From Cymbomonas tetramitiformis (taxonomy: Eukaryota > Chlorophyta > Pyramimonadophyceae > Pyramimonadales > Pyramimonadaceae), in the NCBI GenBank assembly GCA_001247695.2, contig LGRX02031305.1, positions 1 through 30,101 on the forward strand: a DNA stretch of 30,101 bases, read 5' to 3'. The position numbers and the translations under genes are program-made. The notes beneath the pieces were generated by a model. That model made no database searches, was not told the DNA's origin, and worked only from the letters and a program-made list of their open reading frames with translations. Of the stretch, positions 8,501 to 16,200 are shown one piece after another (within the stretch, counting starts at the first letter, position 1; every line of letters begins with the position of its first letter).

Positions 8501-9247
8501 TCAACCGCAAAAGTAAAACAACGTACGTCGCATATGACAGGTTGCCCACGTACCCGCGTACAAGTTTTTTTGAAACCAAGTTTCCGTGATGTAGAACCGG
8601 TCGCAGGAGTCGTCCAGAGTCACCCAGAGCAAATCAGCGATGAACATTTGGAGGCTACTCGCGCAAGGTGAGAGCACTTGTACTATTTTCTTGCGCAGAA
8701 CCTGACGTTGCTCACTACAGGGTACATCTTCTGACAAAAGAAATGGCCCCTTTTCTAAGGTGGTAAACGGCACTACCTCAGCTGTTAAATTTAGGCACGC
8801 CGGTGTGGGCTGATCTAGTTTAAAAATGTAAAGGTACAAATACTCCTCGACAAGCTGCGCCGTGTTGGTATCAGAAAAATAATGCGCAGGTAGCTCGACA
8901 CGCGCTACGCGGCTCAAAGTACGAATAGGGTCAGCCCTGCGTGCCATATCACACACGGCTGCAAATACCTTATATTCTAGTACTGTTTGCTCGGCAACTG
9001 ACGAACCAGTTTGCGTATAGCCGATAAGACGCTTTTCATCAGCGTTCCTCAGCTTGGCACTCACGGCCTCAAAATCTTCTGACAAGATATGCTTGACGTA
9101 ATGTACCAAGGTTGCCTTATTCACACAACTAAGGACAGCTGTATCTCGTGGCCGAAGTAAAGACGACACCGGTTCTATCATCCAACTCGTTTCAAATACA
9201 TTAACGGAACCCTTGTTAGAGTTGGGAACTTTTGATAGCGCCGCCAT
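8501..9247 (-). CDS. F-box-like family protein, N-terminal part, 248 aa
   Basis: ATG at 9247 follows an A-run on the minus strand. Residues about 20-55 have an F-box-like pattern (MIEPVSSLLRPRD, then AVLSCVNKATL), similar in position to the start of the 448-residue paralogue. A later RKKI segment near residue 185 matches RKKV of that paralogue. The frame ends at 8501 in FYFCG, and the downstream partner starts 29 bases later. An adaptor role in ubiquitin ligase recruitment is inferred only from the weak F-box match. Confidence 0.65.
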   Translation of the reverse strand: MAALSKVPNSNKGSVNVFETSWMIEPVSSLLRPRDTAVLSCVNKATLVHYVKHILSEDFEAVSAKLRNADEKRLIGYTQTGSSVAEQTVLEYKVFAAVCDMARRADPIRTLSRVARVELPAHYFSDTNTAQLVEEYLYLYIFKLDQPTPACLNLTAEVVPFTTLEKGPFLLSEDVPCSEQRQVLRKKIVQVLSPCASSLQMFIADLLWVTLDDSCDRFYITETWFQKNLYAGTWATCHMRRTLFYFCG

Positions 9248-9816
9248 TTTTTTTTTGAACCTGTAAGAGAAAGTTCGCTTTGATTAACACTGTCGACGCC
9301 ACGCCGTAAATAGGTTCGGCACAACGCGTTCGTGAGAGGAGTGCAGCTGCACAACTTAAACTGGTTCGTTTATTTTTAACAGTGGCAATTTACCAAATCC
9401 GACGGTCCATGATTTCAGAGATCAAAATACGATGCATTCCTTTGTCGCTCCCCATCGGGCGTATGAGTAAATTAATTTCCCCGGGCCTACTCTGGGCCGG
9501 ATGACGAACGTCGCCTCCAATTGAGGATTTTACTGTGGCAGTTTGAGGGAGCCACGTACGTTAAATACCATATTGGACACATTATTACCCACTGGACCTA
9601 CCAGTACTCGTACCGTAGGCCCCAGGGGCGTGGTTATTTTTTTTATAATCCACTGGGTCGTATAACATTTTTAACAAACCACTTAAGATTTTTGAGTGTC
9701 GGTGCTTCGGTCGAGCTGAAGTTTACAAACCGTCGCTGTGTAAATTTGAATCGCCCTGTACTCCGGTCGTCGTCGGTGCGCCACACGTGCACTCGCACCG
9801 CCAGCAGCCCAACACC
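9248..9816. other. Intergenic region with no assigned gene
   Basis: This spacer lies between divergent genes at the boundary from the AT-rich island to a GC-rich block. CCACTGG occurs twice (near 9590 and 9651) and a CCCCAGGGG palindrome lies near 9620. Short frames here overlap the next gene or start at non-ATG codons. I see no RNA gene. Confidence 0.5.
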
Positions 9817-11631
9817 ATGACGCTTCGCGGGCACGTTCTTGCGCAACGTATCGTGGACGGCGCGTCGACCTATCAGATCCTGCGGTGCGATCGCTGTGCG
9901 CCTCACGCGTGCACATTGTGCGAATCGGTGTGCCGCGTCAGATCCAAGCGCGTCGTGCGCGACGTGCGCTGCACAAACATTCCCACCACTCACCCGCTGG
10001 TTGCGTACGAGATCGACGCAAAGACGGAACGCGCGGTCCGCGCGGACGCTCCGGACGCACCTTTTACCTCAAAGGTTCTGATGCATTGCTTGGTCGCGAT
10101 CTGCGAGGCGCATCGTCGCGCGGCGTGCAACAAAACGCAACGGGCGCGCGTGCTGGAATTGGCCCCGTGTAACGATTCGCGAGTGGGAATGCGGCGGCTG
10201 TTGGACGCGCGCAAGAAGGCCGCGCGTTGGAAACAAGACAACTTCATACGATGTCTCGTGCGTGCATTGGACGCGTGCATCGCCGGTGGGTGGATCTACC
10301 TGCGCGATTGCGACACCCCTGCAGCGCATCTGCAATTCGCCCTGCAGTATGGCACACGCGCGATGCTCTGGTGGTTTGTGACGACACGCAACCAAAATCC
10401 GCGAGTCGTACGCGGCAGCGAGCATCTGCGGTTTGCGTTATCGGTGTGCGACAGCGGCGAGCCGCACGCTCTACCGTTGCACGAAACGAGCGACTGGCCG
10501 TCTTGGGCCCGTCGAGCGCTCACCCAATTTGTAGACGACGCCGCATCTATCGCCCACGCGTCGCCGGAGCCATCCTTGGCGGATGTCGAGGCGGATTGCG
10601 CGGGTTTGACGCTGGGGCAGGCGGTGGTGGTGCGCACCACGCGCTCGTGCGTTGCCCCGGACGTGCGCGGGTCGCGGAAGATTTTGGAGTTCGGCGATCC
10701 GTTGTCGTACGCCGATCTGACGTTGGCCGCCACCGAGATGTTGCAGTCGCTGACCGCCAACGAGGCGAGCCCCGTTATCGTCGTGGACGCGCGGACCCCG
10801 GCGCTGCGCGTGACGCTCTACACCCTCGAGCCGACCGCACCGGGCGGGGCGTGCACGCACATACGATGCACGAACAGATGGACCTGCGAAAACACGTGGC
10901 GCAGAGCTCTGCTGGTGCGGTCCAAATTTCGTTTTGCGAGCGTGTTGCGGTTGCATTATAAAGACGGCGACGCCGATACGCACCTGGCCCGCTACGTCCG
11001 CGAATGCTGCGACGTCCGCAGCGAGAACGAGTTCATGGAATACGCCGCGATGCTGACGTCCGGGCGCGTCGTTGTGGAGTGCGCCGATGTGCCGCGCGCA
11101 ACCGGGATCACGATACAGCTGGGCGACACCGCGAGTCCGGCGTGCAGCACCAGCGCTGTGGTGGCGGGCTGTTGGCTACGTAACGATCTCATCGGACTCG
11201 ACGCGCGGGTGGTTAGCGTACACAGTCTGCGCGAGCTCGTTACCGGCGTGCCCCCGAACATTTTTCACGAGGAGGAGCATCGCGTCGCGATGTTGGAAGT
11301 GCTGTGGAGCGGACGCGACTGCGTTCCCGATTGCGTGGTGGGTCTGGATTTGAGCGATCCAAGCTGGCGCGTATCGCCGTATCCCAGTTTGCGTGTTACG
11401 TATCAGATCTCGCAGGACGTGCACTGGCCGCAGCTAAACCTGGAGATCGCGACCGGGTACGTTTGTGCGGACGCGTTCGATTGGATGGCGTTAGCTCTAC
11501 GAGTCAATTCCGCTCGCATCACGGTGTACCCGGAAGCGGGTGGCAGTCGGACGGCGCGAGAGGAGTGCGATCGGAAGTTGCTTTTGGCACGTACCGAGTT
11601 GGAGTACCTGCGGACGGGACCGGTGGCTTAG
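9817..11631 (+). CDS. Hypothetical protein with N-terminal Cys cluster, 604 aa
   Basis: I do not recognise this protein. ATG 9817 is the first ATG; the frame opens ten codons earlier with a GTG. Residues 24-39 contain five cysteines in C-x2-C-x4-C-x2-C-x3-C order, which may bind zinc. The rest is a long alpha/beta protein with scattered cysteines, a basic helix near residue 130 (LLDARKKAARWK) and no membrane span. Its GC-rich codon use matches the next gene at 11729, 97 bases downstream on the same strand. Its length and position suggest a conserved viral gene, but function cannot be read. Confidence 0.8.
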   Translation: MTLRGHVLAQRIVDGASTYQILRCDRCAPHACTLCESVCRVRSKRVVRDVRCTNIPTTHPLVAYEIDAKTERAVRADAPDAPFTSKVLMHCLVAICEAHRRAACNKTQRARVLELAPCNDSRVGMRRLLDARKKAARWKQDNFIRCLVRALDACIAGGWIYLRDCDTPAAHLQFALQYGTRAMLWWFVTTRNQNPRVVRGSEHLRFALSVCDSGEPHALPLHETSDWPSWARRALTQFVDDAASIAHASPEPSLADVEADCAGLTLGQAVVVRTTRSCVAPDVRGSRKILEFGDPLSYADLTLAATEMLQSLTANEASPVIVVDARTPALRVTLYTLEPTAPGGACTHIRCTNRWTCENTWRRALLVRSKFRFASVLRLHYKDGDADTHLARYVRECCDVRSENEFMEYAAMLTSGRVVVECADVPRATGITIQLGDTASPACSTSAVVAGCWLRNDLIGLDARVVSVHSLRELVTGVPPNIFHEEEHRVAMLEVLWSGRDCVPDCVVGLDLSDPSWRVSPYPSLRVTYQISQDVHWPQLNLEIATGYVCADAFDWMALALRVNSARITVYPEAGGSRTAREECDRKLLLARTELEYLRTGPVA

Positions 11632-11728
11632 CTCGGCTGCGTCGTGACTTGCCGCCAACTTATAGTACCGCCCAACACCCGCACGTTTTCTCGGTGGACA
11701 CTGCAAGCCTGTGAATCAGTCGAAACCA

Positions 11729-12601
11729 ATGGATCCGGTGCCCATCACGGCCGACGTTATCGCGAGCGCCACAAACGCCGCGCTAGCCAAATTGATGTGG
11801 ATGGAAATTGACCAGATGGAACTCGACAGCTTTAAACGCCTGACGATGCACCTGACGGGCGCTCACGATATCACGTCCGCGTACTACGTCACACGCGTCG
11901 TGCGCGGCGTGTTGTTTATTAACCGTGGCCGCGGTCAAAACATTTTCGTGCACCATCCGTGCGAGGCGGTGTTGTCAACTAGCATGACTCAGGGTGAACA
12001 CGTCGACCCCTTCACCGAGATCGATATCGATACGGTTTGCGCCAACTTGCTGATGATCGGCTCGACGGAGGCGCACACGGCGCGCGGAGTTACCATCGAT
12101 ACATTCCGACGGTACGACCTGACGTTGCAGCGCGTTTTTAACGTACGTTTTTGGACGGCCCTGTCGCAAGCGGTGCGGAGCACGGCGGAGCCCAGCGCAG
12201 AGGCCAAGGCGCAACCAACTCGAGGCGGTGAATCCGCAACCACGTTGAAGGCGCAGCGCGTGGCCGTGCGCGACGAGTATTACAACTCCGAAAGTTTTTA
12301 TCGTTTTTCCAGATCCTCCGTGAAGCAGGTGCGCGAAAGAATAAAGGGTCCCTTGATAGACGAGGCCACGGATGCGCTCGCGATGCACGCGTACGCGAAG
12401 TTGGTTCTCGAGGACACGCACCCTAAGATGGACCGGGACGAGTGTAAAAGCTTCATAGAACTGGTGGAACGGCGGTTTCAAGGCGCGGTGTTTCGCCGTT
12501 GCGGTATTCACGAGGCGCCGTGGTCGTTGGTGACGACGTCGCGAGCTTACAGCACTTGGTCGCCGTTGGCGTACGCGTTGGTGGATTACAAATTAGTTTG
12601 A
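11729..12601 (+). CDS. Hypothetical protein, 290 aa
   Basis: No family recognised. ATG 11729 is preferred to the in-frame GTG at 11711. The protein starts with a helix rich in Met and Ala, has an alpha/beta first half, a charged Ala/Glu/Thr linker near residues 150-175 and a helical C-terminal half with a basic patch (SVKQVRERIKG). No signal peptide or membrane span. It follows the gene at 9817 on the same strand with similar codon use, so the two may be co-expressed, although TTATAGTA at about 11660 might give it its own promoter. Confidence 0.75.
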   Translation: MDPVPITADVIASATNAALAKLMWMEIDQMELDSFKRLTMHLTGAHDITSAYYVTRVVRGVLFINRGRGQNIFVHHPCEAVLSTSMTQGEHVDPFTEIDIDTVCANLLMIGSTEAHTARGVTIDTFRRYDLTLQRVFNVRFWTALSQAVRSTAEPSAEAKAQPTRGGESATTLKAQRVAVRDEYYNSESFYRFSRSSVKQVRERIKGPLIDEATDALAMHAYAKLVLEDTHPKMDRDECKSFIELVERRFQGAVFRRCGIHEAPWSLVTTSRAYSTWSPLAYALVDYKLV

Positions 12602-13084
12602 AGTACGCGGTAAGGCGATCGCCACGTTAACGCGGGCCAATCCGATTCCTATACACACAGGCCAATACTTCTTTTCCAGTGACAACTTTACACGCGCGGA
12701 CCGACGGGTAACTGTATATGTTCAACGTTTCATTATTTGGTGTCAATCGCTTTTCTGTGGAGGTCAAGCATGCGATGGTAGAATCGTGCGCGCGTGCTGA
12801 TTTTTTGTACGTTGGGTAATGTATAGTGCACAACCAACTGCGCATGACATGCAGTATAAATACATGTGTGAGGGTTTGTTAGGGATGCAGTTGAGGTTGC
12901 TGAAAAGTTGAGTACGCGAGCAATATTCTTGCAGCACATACAACGTCAATTGCTGTACGCTCGTCAATTTGCACATTCAAAAAAAATCCCTAAAAACCCT
13001 GATACCGTAGCGGTAACTACATATAAATACATCACCTGTAAGTAAGTTTGTCGATTTATAAGCTTTTATTTTCTACACGCAGAT
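12602..13084. other. Long AT-rich intergenic region
   Basis: The region holds two TATAAATACAT boxes (12855-12865 and 13022-13032) and overlapping minus-strand frames of about 70 codons with no consistent support. The first box could serve an unrecognised short transcript. No repeat copy or RNA gene was seen. Confidence 0.5.
13022..13046 (+). promoter_or_regulatory. TATA box plus GTAAGTAAG, upstream of 13085
   Basis: TATAAATACAT at 13022-13032 is followed by GTAAGTAAG at 13038-13046, and an ATAAG lies near 13068, before ATG 13085. The TATA core is shared with other genes here. The TAAG motifs resemble late initiators of baculovirus-like viruses; this reading is inference. Confidence 0.5.
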
Positions 13085-15673
13085 ATGTCTTTCATTTCAT
13101 ATCATGCCGATACGCATGTTGCACTGTCAACGGTTAAAGCGATGGAAATGCCCATACCGCTTGCGGTAAGCAAATATAACGTGACGGAATTGCTAACCGC
13201 GTTACAATTATTTATAAAGCAAAATTCTTGCGTTTTGGCACTGGCCGCGCGTGAGATAACATCAAAACTCAGTTTGGATCCAGAATTATCGGAGCTTCGA
13301 TTCAAACAAGTAATGCTTGCTTTAAATTACTTTGTTACTGAGAAAGTTGTTCATCTGCATTATTGGCTAAACGACATTATTGACGTAGGTTATATTATTC
13401 CTAAAATTGGAGTGTCGCCGATTTCCTGGTTGTTCAAACAGTACATCACGTTCAAGAAAGGTATTAGCAACGACGTCCACAGCAAACGCACATTACAATG
13501 GACATCCTATGAAATCGGCGCAATGGAGCTTAAATACTTACTTGAAGGTAAAGAAATAAACATGCTATCGGTGTCGAATGTCATCAATAAGCTTGTATTC
13601 ATATCTGGGATTAATGGGGAGATGAATTACGGACCATACGGTAATACAAAAGTATCTGACGGAAATATGCCGGAAATTGTAAAAAAATTAACAAGTAGTA
13701 TCCAAGAGGTAATTCAATCCGCCCAAGAGAGTTTTCAAAAGTCAGAATACGATAATTTGTTGTTTCCGTTTTCTATTCGTGGCGGTCAGCACATTGTTAT
13801 GGCACATTATCGTCACACCGCGGATATACGCACCTTAACTCTCTTTAATCACGGAGCTCATACAATCGACGACCTGAGCAACGGGTTAGATAGGGAGAAG
13901 AAACTCAGCCATTACTTTATAAATGTTATACAGCCGCTTATGAAAATGTTGTATGCCTATTTTCCGCACACCAGTTCAAAATTACCGATCAAGGTGATAG
14001 TTTACACGCATTTAGCAAGCAGAGATCATGCGTATTTTAAAGTAAACAATAGCTATCACGAAGTGTCTTATAGATTAGTGAAGGCACAAAATACGAGTAA
14101 TTGTTGGGAAATAGCAACGTACTACGCGCATCTGCTTTTAGAGGATTCTGAAATCGTAGTACCTTACAGTTGCCAACCCTCTGACGAAAGCAAGGAAATC
14201 TTAGATAATTGTTCACTGCTAAACACCTATCGATTTAATGTTTTAACCGATACAATACGCCATCTTTACAAAAATGAAAATTTGAGTGCTTATGCCTACA
14301 AAACTATAAAATTGGTGCCACGCCTTACGAATTGCGTCAGCTATAAAGTTACGTGCGCAGATGAAACCGTGAACAACATTTTTAATTATTTGAACATGCG
14401 AGGTCATACCAGTGTTAAAGACCTACATTTTATAAGACACAATAATTGTCTTATCATACACCTTGTCGACAATCGAGAGTACGTTTTGGAGATCGTACCC
14501 ATGTTAGCAAGCGATGATCCGAAATTTGCACCGATTGAATCAAACCATAATTACATGCTACGTGTAGATACGCGTGATACAAACGCGATTGGCTCCAGCC
14601 TACACACAACTTCGTGTGATGGTATTAATTTGCAGCTACTAGAACCGTTATATCTCACGGATACAACTATTACCGCTACAGTTTACGACGTAAAGCACGT
14701 GAGCGATTACATAACCATTACTCAAGGATCAAACTTAGAACACAACCTGTATATACTGGTACAACTGCGAAGTGTAGTTAGGAAAAAATATGATGGCCAC
14801 AATGATTTAGTGTGGCAGATGTTACCCACTCCGCAATGCGATGACAGTCGTATATGGAACCCTAACGTCAGTTATCCTAACGTGGCCCACAAAAAATACC
14901 GTGCGGATACGGACTTGCAAACCGAGAAAATCGATTACATGTATTACTGGATCGTGCTCTCAGCCGGTTCACAGTACGCGTATATAAAAACACCAAAACC
15001 GCGCAACGAAAAGGAAGTTTACGACCTTAAAATCGAGGTGTACCGTGGTTCCATGGAGATAAATTCGATCTTCGATTTAATGAAAGATCTGTCTCAACCT
15101 GTGAGCAATAATGAAGACATAACTTCTTACGGACCTGTTTTGAATTTGGAACACACAAAACTTTTCACAACGCACGTAACGTGGACTTATACGTCGAATT
15201 CGTCTGTACAAAGAATACGTACCATGAACGAAACGAACGAACTACAGACAGATGAGATCCTTGATAATAGCAATCCCATACATATTTCTCATACATACGG
15301 AACGCGACCTGCTAGACGCGTTCGCAAAAAATTTCAAATGACCAAACGCAAAAGTGATGAACGTGTAGAAAACACTCAAACAGAAAACCTAACTGTGAAC
15401 TTCTTCCGAAATATCCCACCAGCCAATATAGACGAAATTATCCGACCGGCCTACGACGAACGTTTAGGCGACTACGCAAAATTAATGGTCAACCAAATGT
15501 ACGGGGGTATGATGTTGGTAAGTTTGATAAAATGCAACTGTAACTTGCGGATCAATTTTGCAGCAAAAAATATTACAACTCAGCCAACGCAGCGCAAACT
15601 CAAAACGATACGTATTATATGTGGAAATTTGTATAATTACGAAACAATTTTCCGGACCTCAAGGATGCATTAA
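13085..15673 (+). CDS. Putative CE-clan (Ulp1/adenain-like) cysteine protease, 862 aa
   Basis: ATG 13085 follows a TATA/TAAG promoter. Residues 235-255 read as Gln-His, a beta strand, a turn, a second strand and Asn (QHIVMAHY, then TLTLFN): His236 to Asn255 are 19 apart. Residues 335-341 are QNTSNCW, with Gln335 five before Cys340. His-then-Asn/Asp/Glu-then-Gln-x(5-6)-Cys is the order in CE-clan proteases (Ulp1, adenain, the asfarvirus polyprotein protease). The usual Gly after Cys is Trp here and the Asn-to-Cys distance is long. If right, it would cleave virion precursors or ubiquitin-like conjugates; otherwise it is a large structural protein. The region before (1-230) and after (360-862) matches nothing I know. 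Near the 3' end the coding pattern moves to another frame (see 15544-15885), so this stop may not be the natural one. Confidence 0.75.
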   Translation: MSFISYHADTHVALSTVKAMEMPIPLAVSKYNVTELLTALQLFIKQNSCVLALAAREITSKLSLDPELSELRFKQVMLALNYFVTEKVVHLHYWLNDIIDVGYIIPKIGVSPISWLFKQYITFKKGISNDVHSKRTLQWTSYEIGAMELKYLLEGKEINMLSVSNVINKLVFISGINGEMNYGPYGNTKVSDGNMPEIVKKLTSSIQEVIQSAQESFQKSEYDNLLFPFSIRGGQHIVMAHYRHTADIRTLTLFNHGAHTIDDLSNGLDREKKLSHYFINVIQPLMKMLYAYFPHTSSKLPIKVIVYTHLASRDHAYFKVNNSYHEVSYRLVKAQNTSNCWEIATYYAHLLLEDSEIVVPYSCQPSDESKEILDNCSLLNTYRFNVLTDTIRHLYKNENLSAYAYKTIKLVPRLTNCVSYKVTCADETVNNIFNYLNMRGHTSVKDLHFIRHNNCLIIHLVDNREYVLEIVPMLASDDPKFAPIESNHNYMLRVDTRDTNAIGSSLHTTSCDGINLQLLEPLYLTDTTITATVYDVKHVSDYITITQGSNLEHNLYILVQLRSVVRKKYDGHNDLVWQMLPTPQCDDSRIWNPNVSYPNVAHKKYRADTDLQTEKIDYMYYWIVLSAGSQYAYIKTPKPRNEKEVYDLKIEVYRGSMEINSIFDLMKDLSQPVSNNEDITSYGPVLNLEHTKLFTTHVTWTYTSNSSVQRIRTMNETNELQTDEILDNSNPIHISHTYGTRPARRVRKKFQMTKRKSDERVENTQTENLTVNFFRNIPPANIDEIIRPAYDERLGDYAKLMVNQMYGGMMLVSLIKCNCNLRINFAAKNITTQPTQRKLKTIRIICGNLYNYETIFRTSRMH

Positions 15674-15885
15674 TTAATTTTATGAAGGAATACGTCAGAT
15701 CACAAGTGGTTCTACGTGAACTGAATTCTGCGGCGATGAACGAGGTTAAAGGGTTGCAGGATCATATTATATGTCCAACATTTCACTTTTTTGTGATAAC
15801 ACATAAGCTTCCTAACGAGGCCTTCAAGGAAGTTGAGGATTTAGAAAAAATGAGAGGTTTAATCAATAAATTATACACGGAGTAA
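15544..15885 (+). CDS. Alternative-frame continuation of the 862-codon gene (broken or spliced end)
   Basis: In the -1 frame relative to the gene at 13085, bases 15544-15633 and 15637-15885 are open, separated by a TAA at 15634-15636, and preceded by a TAA at 15541-15543. The composition (charged, helical; from ATG 15682: MKEYVRSQVVLREL) looks more protein-like than the last 45 codons of the main frame. It may be the displaced C-terminus after an indel, a small separate gene of 67 codons from 15682, or an exon. A GTAAGT at 15518 and TTGCAG ending at 15563 bound a 46-base possible intron, but removing it leads into a frame that stops near 15680, so it does not by itself join the two. Confidence 0.35.
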
Positions 15886-16026
15886 ACCTTAAAAAGGAGT
15901 ACCCGTGAGTGGAAACTCAGGCAACGCTTTTGGACGACCCTGCGCCGGTAGAACTTCCCACGTTCGCGGACGGCGGCGTAGACGTCTGGCGATGTTATAC
16001 ACGACATGTTATACACGATGTGAACG

Positions 16027-16200
16027 TCATGGTACAGGCGGAATAGCTGTATCGTCCTCCCGTGGCGTGGGCATTCTCAAAGTTGCAGTTGTACGCTGAG
16101 TAGTTCTTAACATCTCCGCCAGAGCGGCAAAGCCCTCCGCCTCATCCTCCTCCTCCGTTTCTTTAAGCAGTTGTGTCAAATCCAAGGGTATGTCAGGCAC
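16027..16200 (-). CDS. Acidic frame after the 892-codon gene (possible displaced C-terminus)
   Basis: Downstream of the stop at 16193 another minus-strand frame continues, open to a TGA at 16027-16029. From GTG 16200 it reads as a hydrophobic start (VPDIPLDLTQLLKE), a Glu/Asp run and a Thr/Pro-rich end, typical of a protein tail. It has no ATG near its beginning and overlaps the end of the large gene, so a one-base frame change or programmed shift near 16195-16225 would fuse it. Reading errors in the sequence would look the same. Confidence 0.35.
   Translation of the reverse strand: MPDIPLDLTQLLKETEEEDEAEGFAALAEMLRTTQRTTATLRMPTPREDDTAIPPVP

Noticed and set aside
12627..12976. Three overlapping minus-strand frames of about 70 codons
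   Set aside because: Mutually overlapping, no shared support, and they lie within an AT-rich promoter-like spacer.
15541..15636. Reassignment of TAA to an amino acid to explain the open -1 frame
   Set aside because: Several other genes in the window end at TAA and long genes contain none in frame, so the standard code fits.
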